Shown here piece after piece: positions 42,990 through 51,687 of a DNA stretch of 64,000 nt (position 1 is its first letter; every line of letters starts with the position of its first letter). This DNA comes from Actinoallomurus iriomotensis. GTDB taxonomy: Bacteria; Actinomycetota; Actinomycetes; Streptosporangiales; Streptosporangiaceae. The position numbers were made by a program, and so were the translations under genes. The DNA lies in the NCBI RefSeq assembly GCF_030269445.1, contig NZ_BSTJ01000002.1, forward strand, positions 124,001 through 188,000. Direction: 5' to 3'. The notes beneath the pieces were generated by a model that searched no databases, was not told the origin of the DNA, and saw nothing but the letters and a program-made list of their open reading frames with translations.

Positions 42990-43994
42990 TCAACTTTGAC
43001 GCAGCGCGCGCAGCGACTCACGCAAGGAACCGAGCGTAGCGAAAACCGCGGTCGGCTCATACCCACAGTGAGCCATGCAGTTGGCGCACCGCGGGTCGTT
43101 GCCCCGGCCGTAACGGCTCCAGTCGGTGTCCTCGACCAGCTCCCGGTACGTTTGCGCGTACCCGTCCGCCATCAGGTAACAGGGACGCTGCCAGCCGTAC
43201 AGCGAGTAGGACGGGATCGCCCACGCCGTGCAGGGAAAGTCGACCTTGCCCTCGAGGAAGTCCAGGAACAGGGGCGTGTGGTTGAACCGCCACCGGCGGC
43301 GGTTCCCCCGGGCGAACACCTCCTGGAACAGCCGGCGCGTCTGCCGGACACCGAGGAAGTGGTCCTGGTCCGGCGCCTTCTCGTACGCGTAGCCCGGGGA
43401 CACCATGATCTCGTCCACCCGCAGGTCGTCGTTGAGGTAGTCGAGCACCTCGATCACCGACTCCGGGCTGTCGGTGTTGAAGAAGGTCGTGTTCGTGGTG
43501 ACCCGGAAACCGCGCCGCTGGCACTCGCGGATCGCCTCGACCGCGTCGTCGAAGACGCCCTCCTTGCACACGGACGCGTCGTGGCGCTCGCGCAGACCGT
43601 CGATGTGCACCGTCCAGGCGAAGTACGGCGACGGCTCGAACTCATCGATCTTCTTCGGGATGAGCAGCGCGTTCGTGCAGAGGAAGACGTACTTCTTGCG
43701 GGCGACGAGCTCGCGGACCAGCTCGCCGATCTGCGGGTGCATGAGCGGTTCGCCGCCGGCGATGGAGACCATCGGCGCGCCGCACTCCTCGATCGCGGCC
43801 ACGGCCTGCTCGACCGGCATGCGCCGGCGCAGCACGTCGGCGGGATGCTGGATCTTCCCGCAGCCGGCGCACTTGAGGTTGCAGGCGAACAGCGGCTCCA
43901 GCTCCACGAGCAACGGGTATCTGGCCCGCCGCCGGAGCTTCTGGCCGAGGATGTACCCGGCGACGCGGACCGCCTGGCGCAGCGGCATGGCCAT
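42990..43994 (-). CDS. hpnH: Adenosyl-hopene transferase HpnH, radical SAM (334 aa)
   Basis: Adds adenosyl to diploptene, the first step to C35 hopanoids. The radical-SAM C-x3-C-x2-C motif is C38-N-L-K-C42-A-G-C45. Further markers are S-I-A-G-G-E-P-L-M-H-P-Q-I, the V-H-I-D-G-L loop and the C-terminal C-A-N-C-M-A-H-C-G-Y-E-P auxiliary Cys region typical of HpnH. It overlaps hpnG by one base (TGATG). Last gene of the hopanoid operon. Confidence 0.95.
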   Translation of the reverse strand: MAMPLRQAVRVAGYILGQKLRRRARYPLLVELEPLFACNLKCAGCGKIQHPADVLRRRMPVEQAVAAIEECGAPMVSIAGGEPLMHPQIGELVRELVARKKYVFLCTNALLIPKKIDEFEPSPYFAWTVHIDGLRERHDASVCKEGVFDDAVEAIRECQRRGFRVTTNTTFFNTDSPESVIEVLDYLNDDLRVDEIMVSPGYAYEKAPDQDHFLGVRQTRRLFQEVFARGNRRRWRFNHTPLFLDFLEGKVDFPCTAWAIPSYSLYGWQRPCYLMADGYAQTYRELVEDTDWSRYGRGNDPRCANCMAHCGYEPTAVFATLGSLRESLRALRQS

Positions 43995-44593
43995 CACCGG
44001 CCGCCTTTCTCCGAGGAGGCCGCCGACGCGAACTCCGCGGCCTTCGCCCAGTTGACCAGCGCCGGCCCGATGCGGCGCAACGTACGGCGGGCGGCGAGGC
44101 CGCCCGGGACGGCGGCCGGGCTGAGCAGCGGACGGCCCGGCGTGTCGACGATCGCCCGCACGACCGTCACCGGCCGGCCGTCCGCTGCGGCCACGAGCGG
44201 TCCGGCCTCCATGTCGACCGCCCGCGCCCCGGTACGAGCCAGCCTCCGCCGTTCGCGCTCGCGCACCAGGTGGCCGGTGGTGATCAGCGGCCCGGTCTGC
44301 GCGCGGACCCCCAGCCGCGCCAGCTCGTACGCGAGCGTCTCGGCGGCGGCGCACGGCAGCCGGCGGTCCTCGAACCAGACCTCGGTCGCCACGAGCACGT
44401 CACCCGGGCGCAGCGTCGCGTCCAGCGCACCGCCGAAGCCCGTGACCGCCATGGCGTCACAGCCGTGCAGGTACGGGGCGCGGCGGGTCCCGAGACCGGT
44501 GCGGATCACCAGGGCCTCCGGCGGCCGGACGGGCAGGCCGTGACGTACCGCGCGGGCCTCGATGGCCAGCGGCGCACAGACCAGGAGGCGCAT
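43994..44593 (-). CDS. hpnG: Hopanoid-associated phosphorylase HpnG (199 aa)
   Basis: A nucleoside-phosphorylase-fold enzyme that removes adenine from adenosylhopane to give ribosyl hopane. L-V-C-A-P-L-A-I-E-A-R-A-V opens the fold; G-F-G-G-A-L-D near 53, V-D-M-E-A-G-P-L near 126 and the late R-A-I-V-D-T-P-G fit the family. One-base overlaps with shc and hpnH. Confidence 0.93.
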   Translation of the reverse strand: MRLLVCAPLAIEARAVRHGLPVRPPEALVIRTGLGTRRAPYLHGCDAMAVTGFGGALDATLRPGDVLVATEVWFEDRRLPCAAAETLAYELARLGVRAQTGPLITTGHLVRERERRRLARTGARAVDMEAGPLVAAADGRPVTVVRAIVDTPGRPLLSPAAVPGGLAARRTLRRIGPALVNWAKAAEFASAASSEKGGR

Positions 44594-46464
44594 CAGGACT
44601 CGACCGCCCGCAGGTAGCGGCCGAGCGCGCTGATCGGGAAGACCAGCCGGTACAGGTGGTAGTTGATGTAGAAGTCGCCGGGGAAACCGGTGCCGGTGAA
44701 GTACGGCTCGTCCCAGGTGCCGTCGTCGTTCTGGTGGTCGACGAGCCAGGCCACACCCCGTTCGAGGGCCGGGCTCCGCTCCCCCGCGGCGATCAGGGCG
44801 AGCAGCGCCCAGGCGGTCTGTGAGGCGGTGGAGGCGCCGCGGCCGACCCACGCGGGGTCGTCGTAGGAGCGCAGGTCCTCGCCCCAGCCGCCGTCCTCGT
44901 TCTGGTGGGCCTCCAGCCACGCGACGGCACGCCGCACGCACGCCGCGCCCGGCCGGATGCCGGCCGCGACGAGGGCGGGAACCACCGATCCGGTGCCGTA
45001 GACGTGGTTCGCGCCCCAGCGGCCGTACCAGGATCCGTCCGGTTCCTGTGCCTTCAGCAGCCACGTGACCGCGCGGCGCGTGACCGCCTCCCCGCCGCGG
45101 CCCTCGGCCACCAGGGCCTCGACGACGTGGGCGGTCACGTCGGCCGACGGCGGGTCGATGACGGCGCCGAAGTCGCAGAACGGCAGCTTGGTGCAGAGCG
45201 TGCGGGTGTTGTCGGCGTCGAACGCGCCGAAGCCTCCGTCGCGGGTCGCCATGCCCGACATCCACCGCACGCCGCGCTCGATCGCCGGACGCGCGTCCGG
45301 GTGCGCGACGCGCCGCAGCGCGAGGATCACCTCGGCGGTGTCGTCGGTGTCGGGGTAGCCGTCGTTGTCGAACTCGAACGCCCAGCCGCCCGGTGGCAGC
45401 GACGGCCGGCGTACGGACCAGTCTCCGGGTCCGCGGACCTCCTCGCCGAGCAGCCACCCGGCGGCCTGGACGAGGGCCGGGTGATCGCCGGGCGTACCGG
45501 CGTCCAGCAGGGCGCTCATGGCCAGCGCGGTGTCCCAGACCGGTGACTGGCAGGCCTCCAGACGACGGCCCTGCTCGTCCTCGATGGTGAACCGGGCCAG
45601 CCCCCGCAGCCCGTCGCGCATCACCGGGTGGTCCACGTCGTAGCCCGCCAGGTTCAGGGCGATCAGGGAGTACACCCACGGCGGCTGGATCCCGCCCCAG
45701 GAGCCGTCGGCCTCCTGGCGTGTCACGATCCACTCGACCGCGCGCCGGAGCGCGGCACGGCGCAGTCCCGGCAGCGGCCGCCGTTCGTAGCGGTGCAGGG
45801 CGCGGTCCAACGCGGTGAAGAACGTCTCCCACCCCGGCGCGGGGCGCCGGGCGGCGGGACGGCCGGTACGCAGTTCGGCCAGGTCGAACGGCAGCGGCCG
45901 CACCGGCCGATGCGCGCTGACGACCGTGAGCGGCACGATGGTCTGCCGGGCCCAGCACGCCCAGTCGTACACGTTGAGCGGGAACCACGGCGGCAGGAAC
46001 ATCAGCTCCGGCGGCAGGACGGGCAGGTCGTCCCAGGACCACTGGCCGAACATCGCCAGCCAGATCCGGGTGAACACCCGGCTCGCCTCGATCCCGCCCT
46101 CCCGGCGGACGAACTCACGCGCGGCCCGCATGTGCGGGCCGTCGGGCGCGTCGCCGGCCAGCCGCAGCGCGGCGTACGCCTCGACGGTGGTGGACAGGTC
46201 GCCGGGGCCACCGTGGAAGTTGGCCCATGTGCCGTCCTCGCGCTGCTGTGAGCGGATCCACCGGGCCGCCTCCGCGGTCTCGCGCGGTGTGCGGACGCCG
46301 AGGAACTCCCGCAGGAGCAGGTCCTCGGCGTCCATCGTGACGTTCGTCTGCAGTTCGCCCTTCCACCAGCCCCGCGGGGATCGCAGGTCGAGGAGGTGGC
46401 CGGTCGCCGCGTCGAGGGCGGCCCGCGTACGGGCGGCGGGGTGCGAGGTCTGGAGAGTGGTCAT
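44593..46464 (-). CDS. shc: Squalene-hopene cyclase (623 aa)
   Basis: Cyclises squalene to hopene at the membrane surface. The proton-donating D-x-D-D motif is D372-T-D-D375 in Y-P-D-T-D-D-T-A. Several QW repeats are visible (Q-R-E-D-G-T-W, Q-E-A-D-G-S-W-G-G, Q-E-P-D-G-S-W-Y-G-R-W-G, Q-N-E-D-G-G-W-G-E). The length matches the family (about 630). The ATG at 46464 directly abuts the stop of the polyprenyl synthase gene. Confidence 0.97.
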   Translation of the reverse strand: MTTLQTSHPAARTRAALDAATGHLLDLRSPRGWWKGELQTNVTMDAEDLLLREFLGVRTPRETAEAARWIRSQQREDGTWANFHGGPGDLSTTVEAYAALRLAGDAPDGPHMRAAREFVRREGGIEASRVFTRIWLAMFGQWSWDDLPVLPPELMFLPPWFPLNVYDWACWARQTIVPLTVVSAHRPVRPLPFDLAELRTGRPAARRPAPGWETFFTALDRALHRYERRPLPGLRRAALRRAVEWIVTRQEADGSWGGIQPPWVYSLIALNLAGYDVDHPVMRDGLRGLARFTIEDEQGRRLEACQSPVWDTALAMSALLDAGTPGDHPALVQAAGWLLGEEVRGPGDWSVRRPSLPPGGWAFEFDNDGYPDTDDTAEVILALRRVAHPDARPAIERGVRWMSGMATRDGGFGAFDADNTRTLCTKLPFCDFGAVIDPPSADVTAHVVEALVAEGRGGEAVTRRAVTWLLKAQEPDGSWYGRWGANHVYGTGSVVPALVAAGIRPGAACVRRAVAWLEAHQNEDGGWGEDLRSYDDPAWVGRGASTASQTAWALLALIAAGERSPALERGVAWLVDHQNDDGTWDEPYFTGTGFPGDFYINYHLYRLVFPISALGRYLRAVES

Positions 46465-47478
46465 CTAGTGGTCCCGAGAGGTGATGAAGCGGGCGATGTC
46501 GGAGAACTCGGCGCGTACGTCGGCGGGCATCGGCGTGCCCCCGAGGATGCGTTCGGAGGCGTCGAGGTGGTGCTGGGCCTGTTTCTCGGCCCATGCGCGG
46601 CCGCCGGCCTGGTCGATGAGCTGCGCGGCCTCGTGCAGGTCCGCCTCGGACAGCGGCCCGGAACAGGCGAGGAGTTCGGCCAGCCGGCGGCCGGCGACCG
46701 TGTCGCTGGTCAGCGCGGCCACGGCCGGAAGGGTCTTCTTGCGGGCCCGCAGGTCCGACAGGGCGGGCTTGCCGGTGGTCCGCGGGTCGCCCCAGATGCC
46801 GAGCAGGTCATCGGACAGCTGGAAGGCCATGCCGAGCTCGGCTCCGTACGCCGCCAGCGCCGTCACCAGCGGCTGGGGCGCCTCGACGGACAGGGCGCCG
46901 ATCGCGCAGGCGCAGGACAGCAGCGCCCCGGTCTTGTCGGCCGCCATCTGGCGGCACTCCTCCACCCCGACGTCCTGCCGGTGCTCGAAGTCCAGGTCCG
47001 CGGCCTGACCGGCGATGAGCCGCTGCGTGGCGGCGCTCAGGCAGCGGGCCGCGCCGACGGCGCCGCGGGTGCCCTGTCCGAGCAGGAGGTCCATGGCCAG
47101 GACGAGCAGGGCGTCACCGGCGAGGATCGCGGCCGACCGGCCGAAGACGACCCAGGCCGTCGGCCGGTGCCGCCGCGTGCGGTCGTCGTCCATGATGTCG
47201 TCGTGGAGCAGGGAGAAGGCGTGCACCAGCTCCACGGCGGCCGCGGCCGTCGCGCCGCGCCGCGCGTCCGCCCCGGCGGCCCGCGCGGACAGCACGGCCA
47301 GGGTGAGCCGCAGGCTCTTGCCGCCCGTGCGCACCGGGCGGCCCTCCGCGTCGTTCCAGCCGAGGTGGTAGCCGGCCACCCGCGCGGTGAGCCGGTCGAG
47401 CCGGTCGACGGCCTCGCGCAGCACCGGCTCGGCCACCTGCCGCGCGGTCTGCACGGAATCCGACATGTCGCCCGTCAT
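46465..47478 (-). CDS. Polyprenyl diphosphate synthase of the hopanoid operon (337 aa)
   Basis: An all-trans prenyl transferase, expected to supply farnesyl diphosphate. First Asp-rich motif H-D-D-I-M-D-D-D at 92-98 and second L-S-D-D-L-L-G-I-W-G-D near 212; G-G-K-S-L-R-L-T and K-T-G-A-L-L are also in place. ATG 47478 overlaps the hpnE stop (ATGA); a second ATG at 47466 is possible. Product chain length cannot be read reliably from the motif. Confidence 0.92.
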   Translation of the reverse strand: MTGDMSDSVQTARQVAEPVLREAVDRLDRLTARVAGYHLGWNDAEGRPVRTGGKSLRLTLAVLSARAAGADARRGATAAAAVELVHAFSLLHDDIMDDDRTRRHRPTAWVVFGRSAAILAGDALLVLAMDLLLGQGTRGAVGAARCLSAATQRLIAGQAADLDFEHRQDVGVEECRQMAADKTGALLSCACAIGALSVEAPQPLVTALAAYGAELGMAFQLSDDLLGIWGDPRTTGKPALSDLRARKKTLPAVAALTSDTVAGRRLAELLACSGPLSEADLHEAAQLIDQAGGRAWAEKQAQHHLDASERILGGTPMPADVRAEFSDIARFITSRDH

Positions 47479-48800
47479 GACGGGCCGTTCCGGTCGAGGT
47501 GCCGCCGGACGAGGGCGGCGGCGGTCAGGCCGCTGCGCACGGCACCCTCCATCGTGTCGGGCCAGCCGGTGTCGGTCCACGCGCCGGCGAGGTAGAGCCC
47601 CGGCCACCGGGTGGCGGGGGGCGGGCGGAGCGCGCCGCTTCCCGGCCCCTGCCGGAAGGTGGCGTGGCGCTCGCGGGTGACGAAGAAGTCGGTGACGCGC
47701 GCGGCGCGGGCGGCCGGGAAGACCCGTTCGAGCGCCGGCAGGAAGGCCGCGCGGACCTCCGCCGCGGGCCGGTCGATCCAGTCGCGTGCCGCCGACACCG
47801 AGACGGTGAGGTACTGGCCGCGGTCCGGGCCGCCGGCGGCGGTCCGGTCGAAGACCCACTGCACCGGCGAGTCGACGACGGCGGCGAACGGCAGATCGGT
47901 GACCCGCCGGTCGTAGACCACGTGGACGTTGACGATCGGACTGGCGCCCAGGCCGCTCCACCGGTCGCGGTCCGGCGCCGCCTCGCGCGGGACGAGTTCG
48001 GCGGCCTGCCGGTGCGGCGTGGCGACCACCACGGCCGAGGCCTCCTCCCGTACGCCGTCCAGCAGCACCGTCGGGCCCGGCTCGATGGCCTTGACCTTCG
48101 CGGACAGGCGCACCTCGCCGCCGCGGGCCTCGATGGCGGCGCGGGCCGGCACGCCGTGCAGCTCGCCCAGCGGGACGGCGGGCACGCCGATGTCGGCGGC
48201 GTCCGCGCGCCCGAACAGGGCCGTCCGGAACACCATCGCCGCCGGACCCACGGCCGCCTGGTCCATGCCGATGTTGAGCGCGGCGACCGCGAACAGCTCC
48301 CACAGCAGGCGCCGCGCGGGCCCGTCCTGCCCGTGGGCGGCCAGCCAGGTGTCCAGGTCGATCGCGTCGAGCGCGGGGTCGGCCGGGTCGGCCCGGCCGA
48401 GCGCCACGGCGGCCCGTACGGCACGCAGCCGGGCGGCCGGCGGCAGCATCGGGTAGCGGGCCAGAGCCGGCAGCAGGTGGAACGGGCCGGGGAGCCGTCC
48501 GCGCCGCAGCCGGGCGGAGCGCCCGTGCGGGCCGAGCACCGGCACCTCGAACCGATCCTGGATCCGCACGTACCCGGCCGAGCCGATCCGCTCCAGCAGG
48601 GTCCGGTACGCGGTGCAGCAGCGCAGGAAGACGTGCTGGCCGTTGTCGACGGTGAGCCCGTCCCGCTCGAACGAGTACGTCGCGCCGCCCAGCCGCGGGC
48701 GCGCCTCGTACAGCGTCACGGGCCGGCCCGTCTCGGCCACGGCGAGGGCGGCGGCGATGCCCGCCAGCCCGCCGCCGACGACGGCGACGCGCCCCGTCAT
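47475..48800 (-). CDS. hpnE: Squalene-associated FAD-dependent desaturase HpnE (441 aa)
   Basis: An amine-oxidase/phytoene-desaturase-like flavoprotein that reduces hydroxysqualene to squalene. The Rossmann motif V-V-G-G-G-L-A-G-I-A-A-A starts at residue 6, followed by L-Y-E-A-R-P-R-L-G-G-A-T-Y-S-F. The C-terminal L-Y-L-A-G-A-W-T-D-T-G-W-P matches the family FAD-binding end. The 240-base gap to hpnD is filled by a minisatellite. Confidence 0.94.
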   Translation of the reverse strand: MTGRVAVVGGGLAGIAAALAVAETGRPVTLYEARPRLGGATYSFERDGLTVDNGQHVFLRCCTAYRTLLERIGSAGYVRIQDRFEVPVLGPHGRSARLRRGRLPGPFHLLPALARYPMLPPAARLRAVRAAVALGRADPADPALDAIDLDTWLAAHGQDGPARRLLWELFAVAALNIGMDQAAVGPAAMVFRTALFGRADAADIGVPAVPLGELHGVPARAAIEARGGEVRLSAKVKAIEPGPTVLLDGVREEASAVVVATPHRQAAELVPREAAPDRDRWSGLGASPIVNVHVVYDRRVTDLPFAAVVDSPVQWVFDRTAAGGPDRGQYLTVSVSAARDWIDRPAAEVRAAFLPALERVFPAARAARVTDFFVTRERHATFRQGPGSGALRPPPATRWPGLYLAGAWTDTGWPDTMEGAVRSGLTAAALVRRHLDRNGPS

Positions 48801-48845
48801 GAAACCCCCTTCGTCGGCAAGAGTGACCGGGCGGTCATGAGTCTT

Positions 48846-49044
48846 CCTCCGTCGGAGGGAGTGACCACAGGCCCGCGCCTTCGATTCCCTCGCTTCGCTC
48901 GGTCACGGGCCCTCCTCCGTCGGAGGACGTGACCACAGGCCCGCGCCTTTCGACTCCCTCGCTCCGCTCGGTCACGAGCCCTCCCCCGTCGGAGGACGTG
49001 ACCACAGGCCCGCGCCTTTTGACTCCCTCGCTCCGCTCGGTCAT
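48846..49044. repeat. Three-copy minisatellite (~68-69 bp) between hpnD and hpnE
   Basis: Units start at 48846, 48914 and 48983. Each holds a palindrome C(C/T)CCGTCGGAGG, then GTGACCACAGGCCCGCGCC, and ends CCCTCGCTCCGCTCGGTCA. The last unit includes the hpnD stop codon. Copies differ at a few positions only. The minus strand could encode T-E-R-S-E-G-V-x-R-R-G-P-V-V-T repeats, but it has no ribosome site of its own. Confidence 0.9.
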
Positions 49045-49898
49045 AGTTGCGCCCCGGTGAGCGAGCGGGCGGCGACCATGGTCTTGTCCCAGCGCGACAG
49101 CGACAGGCGGGTGCTGAGCGCCCCGGCGGGGTCGGCGGCGATGCGCGCCAGCAGGCGCCGGTAGATCCCGGCCATCGCCGCCGTACAGGCGGCGCTGCGG
49201 CGGTCGAGCATCGGCACCAGCCGGTCTCCGTGCTCGTACCAGGTGCGCGCGCGTTCGGCCTGGAAGCGGATGAGCGCGGCGAGCCGGTCCGGCGGGTCGG
49301 TGAACTCGCCGGCCGCGTCCATGTCGAGCGTGCACCCGAACCGCTCCAGGTCCTCCGCGGGCAGGTAGATCCGGCCCGCGAGCCGGTCTTCACGGATGTC
49401 GCGCAGGATGTTGGTGATCTGCAGCGCGACGCCGAGCGCGTCCGCCAGCGGCTCGGCCGTGTCGGGGTCGGAGGTGCCGAAGACGCCGAGCGACAGCCGC
49501 CCGACGGACCCGGCGACGCACCGGCAGTAGGCCAGCAGGCTGCCGAACCGCTCGTACGACACGCCCTCGACGTCCGCCGCGCAGCCGTCGATCAGCTCGT
49601 CGAAGACGCGCACCGGGATCGGGAACCGCCGCGCGGCGTCGCGCAGGGCGACCAGCACGGGGTCGCCCGGGTCCGGCTCGGCCCGGTGCAGCGCGGTGCG
49701 GGCCTCGGACAGACGCGTCAGCCTCTGGGCGGCGGGCCCGCTGCCGTCCCCGATGTCGTCGATGCGGCGGGCGAAGGCGTACACCGCGCTGAGCGCGCGG
49801 CGCTTGGCGGGCGGCAGCAGGCGGATGCCGTAGGCGAAGTTGCGCGCCCGTTCACGGACGACCTGCTCGCAGTGCCGGTAGGCCTCGGCCGTGCTCAC
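49041..49898 (-). CDS. hpnD: Presqualene diphosphate synthase HpnD (285 aa)
   Basis: A squalene/phytoene-synthase-fold enzyme joining two farnesyl diphosphates. Asp-rich sites R-R-I-D-D-I-G-D near residue 48 and D-I-R-E-D near 173 are present, with R-I-Y-L-P-A-E-D-L-E-R-F-G after the second. The GTG at 49898 overlaps the hpnC stop (GTGA). The stop is within the minisatellite. Confidence 0.94.
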   Translation of the reverse strand: MSTAEAYRHCEQVVRERARNFAYGIRLLPPAKRRALSAVYAFARRIDDIGDGSGPAAQRLTRLSEARTALHRAEPDPGDPVLVALRDAARRFPIPVRVFDELIDGCAADVEGVSYERFGSLLAYCRCVAGSVGRLSLGVFGTSDPDTAEPLADALGVALQITNILRDIREDRLAGRIYLPAEDLERFGCTLDMDAAGEFTDPPDRLAALIRFQAERARTWYEHGDRLVPMLDRRSAACTAAMAGIYRRLLARIAADPAGALSTRLSLSRWDKTMVAARSLTGAQL

Positions 49899-50761
49899 CG
49901 TGCCGCCTCTCGTCCCAGTGCCGTGCGGCCCACGGCCGCCACCGGCCATTCGGCCAGCAGCCTGCGGGTGGCGGGGCGTACGGCCCGGCCCACCACGTCG
50001 TGGTCGGCCCGTTCGAGCGCCGCGACGGCGGCGCGCCCGCCGGCGACGTACCCCGCCACCGCGAACCGCGCGAACCCGGTCAGCGAGGCCGCGAGCGGTC
50101 CGCCGGAGTCCAGCAGGGCCTTCGCCCGGCCGGTCTGCAGCGCCAGGACCCGGCGCAGCGGCACGGACGTCGGCGCCCGGACCAGGTCCTCCTCGGTGGC
50201 GCCGAAGCGGCGCAGGTCCTCGGCCGGCAGGTAGACCCGGCCCCGCGCGTGATCCTCGGCGGCGTCCTGGCAGTGCTCGATGATCTGCAGCGCCGTGCAG
50301 ACGTGGTCCGACAGGGCGAACCGCGACGGGTCGGCCCGGCCGAAGACGTGCAGGACGATGTGCCCGACCGGGTTGGCGGACAGCTCGCAGTAGCCGAGCA
50401 GCTCGTCGTAGGTGGTGTACCGCGACACCGACTGGTCCCGGCGGTTGGCCTCCACGAGCCGGCGGAACGGTTCCGGCGGGATCGCGCAGGCCTCGACCGT
50501 GCCGGCGAGCGCGCGGACGAAGGGCAGACGCGGCGCCGACCCCGCGTAGAGGCGCGTGAGGTCGGCGTCGATCGCGTCGAGGTACGAAAGCCGCCACGCG
50601 GGTGCGGACTCATCCCCGGCGTCGTCCACCGAACGAGCGAACAAATAAACGTTCATAAGGTGGCCGCGATAACGGCGTGGCAGCAGGCGTGAGGCGACGG
50701 GAAAGTTCTCGTGCCGGGCCTTGCGCACGACATCTCGCCTGGTGGGCACGCTGGACAGCAT
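49895..50761 (-). CDS. hpnC: Hydroxysqualene synthase HpnC (288 aa)
   Basis: First gene of the operon. Squalene-synthase-like fold with H-E-N-F-P-V-A-S-R-L-L-P, F-A-R-S-V-D-D-A-G-D-E and C-Q-D-A-A-E-D near residue 164, typical of HpnC, which converts presqualene diphosphate to hydroxysqualene. HpnC/HpnD/HpnE together replace squalene synthase. The AT-richer 187-base region upstream is the likely operon promoter. Confidence 0.94.
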   Translation of the reverse strand: MLSSVPTRRDVVRKARHENFPVASRLLPRRYRGHLMNVYLFARSVDDAGDESAPAWRLSYLDAIDADLTRLYAGSAPRLPFVRALAGTVEACAIPPEPFRRLVEANRRDQSVSRYTTYDELLGYCELSANPVGHIVLHVFGRADPSRFALSDHVCTALQIIEHCQDAAEDHARGRVYLPAEDLRRFGATEEDLVRAPTSVPLRRVLALQTGRAKALLDSGGPLAASLTGFARFAVAGYVAGGRAAVAALERADHDVVGRAVRPATRRLLAEWPVAAVGRTALGREAAR

Positions 50762-50866
50762 GAAGGAATGATCTCCGGCATGCCGTCGAATAAACTCAGA
50801 CGTAGACCAGCACCCTGCACATTACCCAATTTAGACAACGCATTATCGGATGCGAATGGCACGCTT

Positions 50867-50896
50867 ATGGTAAATGCGAAACCAAGTCCGGGCCAA
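50867..50896 (-). promoter_or_regulatory. Candidate promoter of the hopanoid operon
   Basis: On the minus strand TTGGCC (50896-50891) and TACCAT (50872-50867) are 18 bases apart, leaving about 100 bases of leader before the hpnC ATG. Other box pairs in this AT-richer region are possible. Confidence 0.35.
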
Positions 50897-50947
50897 CGAT
50901 TCGCGCGCCGGTCTCGCGGTGGCGTCCGGCGACCGCCCGGCGGCCGG

Positions 50948-51658
50948 TCAGACCACTTCGTGGTCCCGCAGCGCCCCCACGCGAAGACCGGCCGCGCGGC
51001 AGCGGCCCACGAGCTCCGGCAGGGCGCCGAGCGCCGACCGCCACGCTCCGGGAGCGGCGGTGTGGTCGGAGTCGTGCAGCAGGACGGTGGCCCCGCCTCG
51101 CAGGTCCGGCTCCAGCGTCGCCAGCACCGACCGGGGGGAGGCGTCGGCCGTCCAGTCCCGGCCCCACGCGCTCCACAGCACCGGCCGCAGGCCGCACCGG
51201 CCGGCCTGTGCGAGGGCCTCGGCGCTGAGCACGCCGTAGGGCGGGCGGTACCACGACGGGCGTGCCCCGGTGACCTCGGTGACCAGCGCGGCGGTCGCGC
51301 GGATCTCGGCCGCGGTCCGGCCGGGCCGGGTGGTGAGGGCGTACCGGTGCCGCCAGCCGTGGACGGCGACCTCATGGCCCTCTGCGACGAGGCGGCGGCC
51401 GAGGCCGGGATGGCGTTCGAGCAGTTCGCCCAGCACGAAGAAGGTCGCCGAGCAGCCGAGCCGTCGCAGCTCGTCCAGGAAACACGGCGTCGAGCGCGGA
51501 TCGGGCCCGTCGTCGAAGGTCAGGGCGACGTGGTCGGCGGCGCCGGTCCCGGCCAGTCCGGGAAAGGCGCGGCGGACGGCCGGCAGCCAGGTCGCGGCCG
51601 GCGCGACGTGGACCGCGGCGACCGCGGCCGCCGCGATCGCGATCGGCGCGTGCCCCAC
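50948..51658 (-). CDS. Polysaccharide deacetylase (NodB-fold), 236 aa
   Basis: NodB motifs: T-F-D-D-G-P-D near residue 48, H-G-W-R-H near 102 as metal-binding pair, W-Y-R-P-P-Y-G, then a late L-L-H-D-S. An N-terminal hydrophobic helix (A-P-I-A-I-A-A-A-A-V-A-A) suggests export or anchoring. The GTG at 51658 with GGAG close upstream is my choice; the longer frame reads through the divergent gene. It removes N- or O-acetyl groups from a glycan; the partner glycosyltransferase starts 29 bases away in the opposite direction. Confidence 0.87.
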   Translation of the reverse strand: MGHAPIAIAAAAVAAVHVAPAATWLPAVRRAFPGLAGTGAADHVALTFDDGPDPRSTPCFLDELRRLGCSATFFVLGELLERHPGLGRRLVAEGHEVAVHGWRHRYALTTRPGRTAAEIRATAALVTEVTGARPSWYRPPYGVLSAEALAQAGRCGLRPVLWSAWGRDWTADASPRSVLATLEPDLRGGATVLLHDSDHTAAPGAWRSALGALPELVGRCRAAGLRVGALRDHEVV

Positions 51659-51687
51659 GGTCTCCAGTCTGCGGAAAGGGCCCGCCG

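Noticed and set aside
43020-43045. Another GAGCG-type element near the end of hpnH
   Set aside because: It lies within the coding sequence of hpnH (L-G-S-L-R-E-S-L) and matches the motif only in part.
48846-49044. CRISPR array
   Set aside because: Units are tandem with no unique spacers, and no cas gene is present.
48835-49335. Minus-strand frame encoding T-E-R-S-E-G-V repeats
   Set aside because: It starts inside hpnD in a different frame; the repeats are explained by the DNA minisatellite.
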